Part shown: positions 54,669 through 64,000 of the stretch, piece by piece
Layout: every line of letters begins with the position of its first letter
How positions within the stretch are numbered: position 1 is the stretch's first letter
Notes under the pieces: model-generated
Told to the model about the DNA's origin: nothing
Seen by the model: only the letters and a program-made list of their open reading frames with translations
The model's database searches: none
Translations under genes and position numbers: made by a program
NCBI RefSeq assembly: GCF_001649575.2
Contig: NC_051431.1
Coordinates: 16,650,173-16,714,172, forward strand
Reading direction: 5' to 3'
Length of the DNA: 64,000 bases
From: Kryptolebias marmoratus
Lineage: Eukaryota; Chordata; Actinopteri; Cyprinodontiformes; Rivulidae

Positions 54669-56096
54669 GGCTGACCTGCACTTCCGTTCCTTTATCCCTC
54701 TGCATATTTTCTTTCTTATTAGTTTAATTAAAAATAACTTCCGGCTGTTTTAATTTTGTGCGTAAAAATGTGTCCAACGTCTTTATTTGGCACCTTGTAT
54801 GAAATAAGGAGCCCTGAACTCAGATCAGTTTTTATCATAAGGACTTTAATAAAAGTCTGAACAGGTTTTAAAAGAAAAAAAAACCCTGAAAAGAATTAGT
54901 GTGTGTTAGCTCATTTGACCTTAAAAGACAGCAAATTGAAAGCCAAGCGCAAACCCAGGCACGTTTGGTGCGTCTTTTTACGCGTATTAGGTTCTTTAGT
55001 TCTCATTAATGGATGTCATTTCCACGCAGGGGTTAGAGGAAAACGCTTGATGTAAATCGAGACTCCAGTAAACTGTGCTGCGAGGAGGAATTTTCTAACA
55101 CCTGATTCCACAGGCGCGCAAGACCCATCAGAGTCTCAACGAGAGGCTGGAATTCTTTCCCACATTGGAGCAGAAGCGCTCTCTGGAAAAGCATCCGTCC
55201 CCATGAGGTGGGTCCACGGAGGCCGCTCGGATGCGCACATTAAGGTGGAAATGGATCAGCCCTGGGCTCCCAGAGCCTCCCGTCCGTCTGCTGCGAGGTT
55301 CAGAGGTGAGTTTACCGAGAAACTTAAACTGTTTCGAAGTTAAACTCTCCCCCCATCACCCCCCTCCCGAACTTTTAAAAAAGGAGCATCCAGGAGCGAC
55401 TCTAGCTCTGCCGCATTTAAACTTTAATCCCTTCAAAGCGGGACCCGGGTCTCTTCCAGGGGCCGCTAATCCGCCCTTTAGCTCCACGCAGCGCGGAGGT
55501 TTTAACTTTGGACTCTTACATTCATGGGGGGGCAGCGGTGGGACGGAAACAGTAACGGGGGAAAGCTTTAGCATTCATGGCGTCTGAGTCAACAAGGGGG
55601 GAGGAGGGGAGGGAGGAGGGCCACAATGGTCCCCTGGAGACTCCTGAGGGACCCCGAGAGAGAGAGGAGAACCCCGATTATAAGGATTAGAACCCCGCAG
55701 GTTATTGGGAAGGAATAACTAAATTTAAAAAAAACAACGTGCTGCCTGTTTTCTTATCAGATCGAATTAAAGAATATATAGATTCAGAACCCATTTATCC
55801 ACCTTGTGGACAAATATGACGCATTAGATCAGCAGCTTTAAAGAGACAATACGACCTTTATGTTTGGTTTTTTATGTTCTTTAACAAACATATGGGCCTC
55901 TTTAATAAACATGCTCAAAGTAGACATTACAGTTAGACATTAATACCTTCGCATGTATCAGATTTGTGAAGGAAATCGAAGTCTAACCCTAAATTAATGA
56001 AGACTTTGGCAGACTTTTGTTGTAATTGTATTTTGAGGGGAAATATTTCCATTGTCAGATCAAGAATCTGAGCACAAAATAGTTATAATCTTTTAG

Positions 56097-56131
<35 letters not shown>
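56097..56131. repeat. (AAT)n microsatellite
   Basis: About 11 AAT units, just before a GC-rich stretch and an assembly gap. Confidence 0.95.
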
Positions 56132-56133
<2 letters not shown>

Positions 56134-56268
56134 TCCCCAGCCTTTTTTCTCCTCCTCTTCAGCTGCCTGGGTGCAGATTGGCGTCAGATGGGCTGAAATG
56201 GCGCAAAGCTCGTCTCTGTTTCTGCGCGCGGAGTTGATGGAGACACGAGGCGATGCGCGGGGGGGGGG

Positions 56269-56644
56269 NNNNNNNNNNNNNNNNNNNNNNNNNNNNNNNN
56301 NNNNNNNNNNNNNNNNNNNNNNNNNNNNNNNNNNNNNNNNNNNNNNNNNNNNNNNNNNNNNNNNNNNNNNNNNNNNNNNNNNNNNNNNNNNNNNNNNNNN
56401 NNNNNNNNNNNNNNNNNNNNNNNNNNNNNNNNNNNNNNNNNNNNNNNNNNNNNNNNNNNNNNNNNNNNNNNNNNNNNNNNNNNNNNNNNNNNNNNNNNNN
56501 NNNNNNNNNNNNNNNNNNNNNNNNNNNNNNNNNNNNNNNNNNNNNNNNNNNNNNNNNNNNNNNNNNNNNNNNNNNNNNNNNNNNNNNNNNNNNNNNNNNN
56601 NNNNNNNNNNNNNNNNNNNNNNNNNNNNNNNNNNNNNNNNNNNN
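56269..56644. other. assembly gap, 376 N
   Basis: The gap is bordered by a run of G on the left and a run of C on the right. A G-rich to C-rich switch suggests a GC-rich inverted or secondary-structure-prone sequence that sequencing failed to cross. Confidence 0.97.
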
Positions 56645-57609
56645 CCCCCCCCCCCCCCCTCCAGTCACTGCATTAGTCCATTATAAATCAGGGAACAATT
56701 TTAAATAGACCAGGAATTTGTTTGACATAATAGCTGCATTTATGTGGATAAAAAAACCCTGATAATGATCAGTTTCAGGCTGGAGGTTTGCCATTTCTCT
56801 TTAAATGATCTTATTTCTTATCTCTTTATATTTTATACGTTTTAATAAATAAAACTCGTGGGAATATGTGACTCGGGAGTCAGATTGAGTTGAATGAATT
56901 TGGCTGGTGCGTTCAGATGTTTTATTAAAACGCTTACAGGGGGTTGGCACCGATCAAAGGGCTGAATTACGCACGAAGCGGGGCGGTAAAATACGCACAC
57001 GGCTTCGTTCCGTTTGGGATCAGAACCACGGCATTTTAGATGCCGGAATTTGTTGACCGTCTTTACGGTCGGCCAGAACCCTGCTGACTGCGCCCGAACC
57101 CAACAAGGCGACTGCAGCCCGCGTCACTAAAATGTGTCGTGTCATCGCCCCCCCCACCCGGCGCGGAAACTAAATTCAGAGCTCACGGCGGCCTGCTCCT
57201 CTCCGGCAGCGGCAGCAGAGCCTGGATGGCGGCGCGCATTCGATTTGCTCGGTGATGGATGAGAGCCGAGCAGCGAGGAGGAGGAGGAGGAGAGAGGTGG
57301 GGGGAAGAGGGGGAGTAAGGGGTGTGGAAGGTCCCCCCCGCCGCCGCCGCATACCAGTCCCCAATTACCCGGAATAAACGGTGACGCTAACGGCGGGCGC
57401 ATTCAGGAGGGTCAGGGGAGGAGGCCAACAAGCAGCTCCTCATTCCGCGAACGCTCGCAAGACGGATGCGCGTCGCCCGCCGCTTCTCGTGCCAAATGTT
57501 TGAACCAAAAATCGTCTTGTGAGAAATTACGGACTTGTAGCGTTTGTTTTTTTTAGCACGTTACGCGCAGACTCACGAGATGTGACGCTCGGAGTGTGCG
57601 CTGCATGTG

Positions 57610-58160
57610 TGAATGACTCTCGGCTCTTACCTCATCAGATTTTAGCACGATATCTTTAAAACTGACTGAGTTCTAGTCAATTTTGTGCTCTCTAAGGTCA
57701 CTTGACTGTGGTGGCCATTTTGAATTAAATTAGCTCCTAAAGTTAATGAGTTGCAGATGATCATCCAGTGATTGTTTCCTGAATGTTTCATTAAAATCCG
57801 TCCAGTGGTTCGTGAGATATTTTGCTAACAGACGGACAGAGTTGACTCCAAATACCTATTGGTGAACTTTAAACAACATATCTTGCACAATCTGTTAGAG
57901 CTCAGAATATGTGTTGGTTATCATTCTCAGATACTACCCCACCAAAAATGAGGTCAATGACATTCAAATTGACCGACTTATGGTCGCTTTTGTGTTTATG
58001 GAGTTCGGTTGGCTGCAGCGGCCATCTTGAATCGGCTTGACTCCAAAAGTTGATCAGCTGCAGATGTGCATCCAGTGGTTCGTTTCTGCAACTCTCATTA
58101 AATCTCGTTGGGTGGTTCGCGAGATATTTTGCTAACAGACAGACACGACGTGACTTTCGG
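57610..58160 (+). repeat. dispersed repeat family R1, two tandem copies
   Basis: Copies at about 57610-57845 and 57860-58160 both end in GAGATATTTTGCTAACAGAC. Each contains the GTGGCCATTTTGAAT / GCGGCCATCTTGAAT block and a CATCCAGTG-TT-GTTT block. They are in the same orientation. Confidence 0.75.
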
Positions 58161-58748
58161 GATTCGTTCATTTCCCACTGAGTTTTATGTAGCTTACTGG
58201 AGCAAAAGTGAGCGCAATGCACAGACACAAATATCCAGTAAAAATATAACAGTAAAAAAAACAAGAGGAGAAACATATTTATATTTTAATAATTATTAAT
58301 TATCTCCAGTTGTTCGCAAACCCCACTCTTTCTCTTCAGACAAACGCTGGTGCGTAATGAGCCAAAAAACGATGGCGCGTGTCAGATAGGCGCGCGCAGT
58401 TTAACCCGCGCAGGCCTCCTCTGTGTGTGTGTGTGGATGAGGCGCATCCATCAGGCGGAGCATGACGCAGAGCAGCTGCTCCTCGTGCTGCGTCCGTCCT
58501 CCGCTGCACCAACAGGCCCGGATTATCCTAATGGACGGCGGCGTGTTGCATTCAAAAAAAAAGAAAAAAAAAGGAAAAAGGAGGCTTTTGGGGAGAAAAA
58601 CGCGGCTCCCCAGAGACCAGCGGTGCACTCACGCTGACGAGCACGTCGCAGCTGGAGAACCGAGCTCGGCTGCTGGGCTCGGCTCGTCCCGTACCCCGGA
58701 CCTGGCGCGCGCACACGCACGCGCGCAGGGAGAGCTTCTCCAAACACG

Positions 58749-58855
58749 CTAATTAGATCTGGAGCTCTGGCCTCGCGCTCTGAAAGCAGCCCCAGCGGCG
58801 GGGCGCGCGGAGCTGTGGAAAGTTAATTGAATTAAATTCCCTCTAAACTAATTAG
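58749..58855. promoter_or_regulatory. homeodomain-site cluster, candidate phox2a enhancer
   Basis: Two palindromes CTAATTAG (58749-58756 and 58848-58855) flank TTAATTGAATTA at 58823-58834. The latter fits the paired-type dimer motif YTAATYNRATTA reported for Phox2 proteins. The cluster is about 5.9 kb upstream of the phox2a start codon in the gene-free flank. The sequence around it is non-repetitive and looks like a conserved element, though conservation cannot be tested here. Confidence 0.4.
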
Positions 58856-59721
58856 GCTGCAATCTGCCACGCGAGCTGTCCCCGTGCAAGGTTCGAATTA
58901 GGCAGAATGGATTTGTTCCTTTTCTTTAAAAGGAAAGAGAAAAAAAAAAGAAAAGAAAGGAGGACAGACTGGTGCTTTTATTTATTTATTTTTATTTATT
59001 TTGGTAGGGTCCTTTATTTGTCTTTTATGCTAATTCTCTCAGGGGAGGCTGTCACATGACCCTCTGGGAAAGAGACCTTCCTGCGGCCATTTTTATGTGG
59101 GGTTCTTTAGTAAAGGTTATGAACATTTGCTGTCACGGTTGTAGGTTTGTTTGTAGGTTTGAACACTGTCAAATATGGAGGAACAGAGTTTGTGTCGAAC
59201 ATGACAAACAAGCTAACAGCTAGCTCAGATTAAATGTTGCCACCTTTCTTAAAACAGCTGCAGTCTGGAATAATTCACAACCCTGTGTGATAGAGCCTTA
59301 CTGGTGTCAGTTTCATATCACCTGGTTATTTACACCGAAGTCAGTGTTTATTTTGCATGTGCAACTGGAAGCGAGAGCAGCTAGATGCTATAAGCTGAGC
59401 CCTGGTCAGTTCCAGCAGGAATTTAGTCACGTGTGCATAAAAATGCTAGGAGCGTTTGAAGACCGGAGCCGTTTTAAGACGCTGTGGCTCCAACGAGCCA
59501 ACATTCTCACCAGTCTGGTCCGATTTAATCGTTGTCTCTCCAAACCGAGGTTGTTCAAAGAGCTGTCTGCAACAGGTAAGATACTGACGCACGAATTGCG
59601 CGGTCCTTGTAGGAAAGCTGTCAGAGCTGACAGGTTCTGAGCTCAGTGACCAGACTACAACCACGAGGCCCATAATGGAGGTCTCAGTATTCCAAGTTTA
59701 AAACACTGCAGCGGCGGGGGG

Positions 59722-59782
59722 NNNNNNNNNNNNNNNNNNNNNNNNNNNNNNNNNNNNNNNNNNNNNNNNNNNNNNNNNNNNN
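59722..59782. other. assembly gap, 61 N, inside a G run
   Basis: Runs of G border both sides, so the missing sequence is probably a poly-G or G-rich simple repeat. Confidence 0.97.
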
Positions 59783-60173
59783 GGGGGGGGGGGAGACGTC
59801 CCTTTCAGCTCAGGCGTCAACGCCCGAGCTCTGCATCGTGAACGAGGCGCGTCTTCAAAGCGAGCGCTGAGGGAGAGGAGCGAGGTATAATGGAGGTGAA
59901 ATCGATCGCCATTTCCTGGGGGAGCGCAGGGAGTGGCGGCGGCGGAGGGACACGGCTGAAAATGGCCCCTGTTAAGAGCGTGAGGGGGGGCAGATATGAT
60001 AATGGGAGAGCTTGCTGGTAGTCGTTCATCCTTCAGCACCTCCAACCTGCTTCACACAAACGCACCTCAGCCTAGAGGCAAACAACGCAGAGGGCTGCGG
60101 GCCGCAGAGCTGTGGCTGCAGAGTACTCCAAACATCACATGGAAATGTCTTTTGTTTTTTCAGCTACCATCCA

Positions 60174-60210
60174 GCAGCAGGAGGAGGAGGAGGAGGAGGA
60201 GGAGGAGGAC
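60174..60210. repeat. (AGG)n microsatellite
   Basis: About ten AGG units in a GC-rich segment upstream of phox2a. Confidence 0.95.
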
Positions 60211-60299
60211 AGATGGACGGCAGAGGAGCGAGCCGAAAGCCAGCAGAGGCGGAGAGGGAGGAGCGGGTGAGTAAGCCGCGCGGAGACGGAAGGAGAGGG

Positions 60300-63240
60300 A
60301 AGTTATAGGACGATGGAGGGCCAGGTTTCTGTTTCTCCATAATCTAATCAGAGAAATGGCAGTAGTCAGAAATAGCCTGACGGACAGACTAAGAGCCTCT
60401 CCTCCTCTTTCTCCTGCTCTTCTTATTCTTGTCTTCCTCCGCAGGGAAGGTAAATGGATACACACACACACACACATATGCACACACAAATGGTTCCGAC
60501 TTCCTAAAACCATAAAAGTGTGGATGCATTCAGGGGGTTATAAGAGATGGGAAGAGCCTCGAGGTATCGGAGCAAAACCTGATCTACTGTCCATATGCAG
60601 CCACTTCAGGAGTCCCGGTGAGAAACATCTGCTGGCCTGTTGCTCCTCTCGGCTTCATGCAGATGACATTTCAGGTGTTTTTTTTTTTTCCTGGTTTCGT
60701 TTGCAGCACAAACCAGTTTATTCCACCACACACAAAAAAAGGGATTCGTTTTCATGGTTCTACAGGAACAGGACACTGAAAGACGACAACCGGTGAGCGT
60801 TGGCTGTAAAGAAAAAAAGTCCTGACAAACCAGAGATTTGGAGGCCATAGTGATGACAAATCTTTAGATGTTGTGAGTTCAGTGAAACACGAAGCCACGT
60901 TCTGGTAACGTCTGCTGATACAATGAGTCGAGGTGAAACCGACGTGTGGTGTTCGGAGTTTTCAGAATATTTTAAATACTAGGAAACGTCCAAAGTCCCA
61001 ACATCAGCCGTATAAGAGGCATAAAGAGAACCAAGATTAAAGGAAATGTTACAGCCACTTGTCAGTGCCTCAATCTGGTCACCACGGTAACCACACACTT
61101 GTCTCCTGCTCCCTGGAGTCAATGACAGGCAGGCAGAAACAGACTGAAAAATAAGCCTCAAGCAGACAGTCGCTGTGCACAAACGCTAAGTCCGACCTGA
61201 CAAATTCTGGAACCGTGAGCGGCAGAAGACTTTTTATGTTTCTGCAGTGTTTTATGAAGGAGATATGACGAGTTAAAAAGAGCCTTCACCTCCAGTTTTG
61301 AAGCACATACTTTGAGCTAAAACACAACTGGAATTCGTCAAAGACTGGGCGTGCAGTCTGAGGGCATTCAGGAGAAAACCATAAATCCTACAGCAGTGAG
61401 AAAGCCACTGAGCGAAAGAAGACAAAAATGGCCACGTCCTGATCCAAGATTTGTATACGTAGCTAAAAAGAGATTTCCTCTTAGATATTAGTCCGCAACA
61501 GTAATGGTTAGTTGAGTATTAGTCAGAAAAATCGCCAAAAGGGCCAGTTCAGACGTGTTAAAGTCCCACTTTTTTTTGACCTGTTTAAACTTTAAAATGC
61601 TGTTTCTCCTGGGAGCTTTAAAGAGGAGCTGTTTTTAAAGAGCTGTATTTTGTTACGTTTCACTAAAATCCCATTGTCACTGCTTTTGTTTTGCTTTTTT
61701 TAGTGAATTTTGTCTATATTGTACTGTACAACCCACTGCTACCAAAATCACATTATGCCCAATTAAGCTGCTTGTTTTGAAAATACAAAATAAAGGGCTT
61801 TTTTTTTACAGAACAGCGATAAGGGTGCGTCAATGCTTTAGCATTAGAACCATGAATAAAGCAAAAGTGTTGCAGCTATCTGAAAGGTTTTGAACATTTT
61901 GATTTTAGAATTTTTGATATTTTTTGAGTTAAGCGTAAAAAGGAAAGTGTAACAGCTTATTTCATATCAGGTTTCCACATTAACATAAAAAAACAACAAA
62001 TGTAAATGATTTGGGAGTAAAACTCAGCTGTAACTCAGTGTAGATGTCACTGAAACAGACGTGTTATTGGTGGGGGGGCAGTCCAGACGCAGTAAGAGTG
62101 ATTGTCTTTTCCTTACATGCTAATTACTCCCCTACTGACGACACATTCCTGCAGGATGTTTTGTGTGTGTGTGTGAAATGCTTTTTTGGCATCTCTGCAG
62201 CTTTTGACGAGGGCTGAATTCCCCCCTCGCCGCGCAGAATTCCAAAGAAATTCCTGTGTCGTGTCATTTCACAAGGTGGACAAGCGTTATTGTTGTTGCA
62301 GAATTCCCACCCAGGAGCTAGTGTCACACCCACACACACACACACACATCCATCAGGAGCATCAATGCAACTCAAACAGAACAACAACAACCACAAAAAG
62401 AGGAATTTCCTTTTTGTTGTGATGCTTTTATTTACACGTGGGAGGCTGGGGACACGAGAATGAAAGATGCTGCTCGATTACGTTCGGCGCCTTGTCGACG
62501 TGCTGCTCAAACATTTATGATGCGGCGCAGCCAACGCGGCTTTTCTTCAGGATTCTTGATTTCTATTGACATACTGTATAAACAGCTGCACGCGCTCCTC
62601 TACAATATCTTTTTAACGGATGTTCTAAGAAATGAGAAACACTTTAAAAGAAAGCTTATTGACTTTAATAGATTCAGTTAGGAGTTTGCTCTTTATTATT
62701 AGTGCATTCTCAAGTAAAATGAAACGAGTTCTTCTGCTTATCGGAGTCGTTCTGCTGGCGTGAGTCCATACAGGAGTGATATGTGTCAAGACGCAGAAAC
62801 ATGAAAAAAAATGGACACATTCGTGGTTAAAATTCACAAAAATGAAAACGAGTGCCCCCTGCTGAGTTTAACAGGCTCTGAAACAGCTACTTACACTCCC
62901 ACAGTGAGCTTACTAGCTTCAATATACAATATATATTTAATAAATATTCAATAAGTTGGCTTTTTTCTACATTGTGAAGTAAAACACAAGTAAACGGTGT
63001 AACATCTACACTGACAGCACAAAGCAGCAGAATAATACTGTCTTCACTGAGGAGATGATTCCTGGTGAAGAAGCTGAAGCCGCTCTGTGTTTATTACTGT
63101 CGATATCAGATAAAACTCAGCACAGATTGGAATGAAACCTATTTAACTTTGTGGCGCACACATTTTATTGATGAAAAAGCTTAAATTTGTAAATTAGTTC
63201 TGCACGCTGTGTTGACTGAATGAGAGGCAGCGATGTTGTG
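60300..63240. other. intergenic stretch before clpb, no recognised features
   Basis: Mostly AT-rich sequence with short (CA)n tracts near 60462 and 62331. I find no exons, RNA genes or clear transposons. Confidence 0.5.
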
Positions 63241-63262
63241 ATTCACAGAAGTACTTTTTTTC

Positions 63263-63268
63263 TTTATT
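63263..63268 (-). terminator. clpb polyadenylation signal (AATAAA)
   Basis: TTTATT on the plus strand is AATAAA on the minus strand, about 60 bases after the clpb stop codon. A second one is at about 63170-63165. Confidence 0.55.
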
Positions 63269-63328
63269 GAACATCCGTCAGGAAGCAGCCGTCCTCCTCT
63301 CACTCGGAGGACGAGGTTTCGCTGGGCG

Positions 63329-63526
63329 TTAGTGTTCGGGATTGAGCGGTGGGCGGATGTCCAGCGTTCTCGACGAGCTGTCCTCTCCCAGAACCTCGAG
63401 GCGCAGGCTGGGCGCGCCGTGCTCCTCCTGGCCCTCCGAGTGGACGGACAGGCGCAGCGTGCAGCCTTTGGGCAGCAGCTCCTGCTCGTAGGCTGCGGCT
63501 AACTGGTTGACGACCCGCCGCTCAAC
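63329..63526 (-). CDS. clpb: mitochondrial AAA+ disaggregase CLPB (SKD3), last exon (partial gene)
   Basis: The minus strand from 63526 to 63329 encodes the final 65 residues. It begins [19 protein letters not shown], continues KGCTLRLSV and LRLEVLGED, and ends [11 protein letters not shown] before TAA (63331-63329). A CAG acceptor precedes it at 63529-63527 and the reading phase is 0. The segment matches the C-terminal D2 small domain of vertebrate CLPB, which packs between neighbouring subunits of the ring. CLPB is an ATP-dependent disaggregase of the mitochondrial intermembrane space with N-terminal ankyrin repeats and one AAA+ domain; those exons lie beyond 64000. The final tail is shorter than the human one and the linker between the two strands is also shorter. 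Placement next to phox2a matches human 11q13.4. Confidence 0.93.
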   Translation of the reverse strand, partial: VERRVVNQLAAAYEQELLPKGCTLRLSVHSEGQEEHGAPSLRLEVLGEDSSSRTLDIRPPLNPEH

Positions 63527-63529
63527 CTG

Positions 63530-64000
63530 AGGTATCAGTGATGAGGTTAGTGATGATGAAGAAATCCTAACCGTTTTTAAAACAGAACACTGATTTTACA
63601 ACCTTGATCGCTTTAGAACTGTAAATCTTCTGCATTTGGAAGTTTTAGCTTTTAGAAACACTGTTTTAGCTGTAAGCCTATGATTCATATTGCCTCCATG
63701 CTTGGTTTTGAAAAGAAACTTTACAGAGCGTGGGCATTTTTCTTCTTTAGATCATAACCTTTAACTCTAAGAAACACTATTCACTAAATCTACTGCCTAG
63801 AAGAACTTTTTCAGATTGATTAAGAAACAAATGAAATTGTAAAAACACAATTATTGACAAAAGTGAACTACATGGAGGCCCAAAAACTAAAAACAAAGTG
63901 CAGTGGCTCTATTTTACTGAACTGAAAATCAGCAGCTGGAAACTAACCATGTGTCCAGGTGTGCAGAACTGAAATTCACTGTTGAAAATCGAGCAATTTT
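63530..64000 (-). other. clpb last intron
   Basis: AT-rich sequence upstream of the last clpb exon, running off the window. No further clpb exon is visible in it. Confidence 0.7.

Larger units (their letters stand above)
53400..58740. other. phox2a upstream intergenic flank, proximal part
   Basis: No gene is supported here. Composition alternates between AT-rich and GC/CpG-rich blocks (for example 54440-54560 and 57050-57500), unlike the uniformly AT-rich DNA on the other side of the window. Long reading frames in the GC-rich blocks lack splice or domain support. Confidence 0.5.

Noticed and set aside
58880..58900. GGTTCGAATTA resembling a tRNA B box
   Set aside because: The final C of the B box is missing, and no A box or cloverleaf arms could be placed around it.
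59287..59640. 117-aa plus-strand frame upstream of phox2a
   Set aside because: No recognisable domain, no splice context and no conserved motif. It could be a chance frame in moderately GC-rich DNA.
60356..60796. 146-aa plus frame upstream of phox2a
   Set aside because: It has no domain, runs through a CA microsatellite and lacks a plausible exon structure.

Overview
The window is vertebrate nuclear DNA, almost certainly a percomorph-type teleost fish. Genes are split by GT-AG introns, intergenic DNA is AT-rich with many microsatellites and decayed transposons, and the protein-coding exons match well-known vertebrate families. The species cannot be named from the sequence. Three N runs mark assembly gaps (1971-2070, 56269-56644, 59722-59782).

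Five recognisable genes occur in this order: anapc15 (minus, only its first coding exon, at 490-609), a folate receptor gene (plus, 12887-15208, complete), inppl1/SHIP2 (plus, 21098-47198, 27 coding exons, complete, 1254 aa), phox2a (minus, 50816-52876, three exons, complete, 305 aa) and clpb (minus, last exon only, 63329-63526). The order and orientations are those of human 11q13.4 (ANAPC15, FOLR cluster, INPPL1, PHOX2A, CLPB). This supports every assignment and argues for an old conserved block. The genes are not a functional pathway: anapc15 serves the anaphase-promoting complex, folr folate uptake, inppl1 phosphoinositide signalling, phox2a autonomic neuron identity and clpb mitochondrial protein disaggregation.

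Region by region: 1-1000 holds anapc15 exon 1 and its probable promoter. 1560-2434 holds an unrecognised spliced reading frame whose middle is duplicated exactly around a 100-N gap, probably an assembly artefact. 3539-8150 holds an unrecognised minus-strand Pro/Ser/Lys-rich repeat gene with an apparently recent in-frame stop and a frameshifted second copy of its first exon. 8700-9620 holds LINE and other repeat remnants. 10440-15270 is folr, with a strange GTAC-rich minisatellite in its last intron. 15470-20700 is gene-poor and carries a dead Tc1-like transposase. 20735-48650 is inppl1, whose introns carry a near-perfect hairpin, a TIR-bearing MITE and other inverted-repeat elements. 49000-53400 is phox2a with its promoter. 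53400-63240 is a roughly 10 kb gene-free, partly GC-rich flank between phox2a and clpb, a likely home for phox2a regulatory DNA; it contains an exact match to the paired-type homeodomain dimer motif preferred by Phox2 proteins.

No wholly new biological system is evident. The least explained item is the unknown repeat-protein gene at 3.5-8.2 kb.
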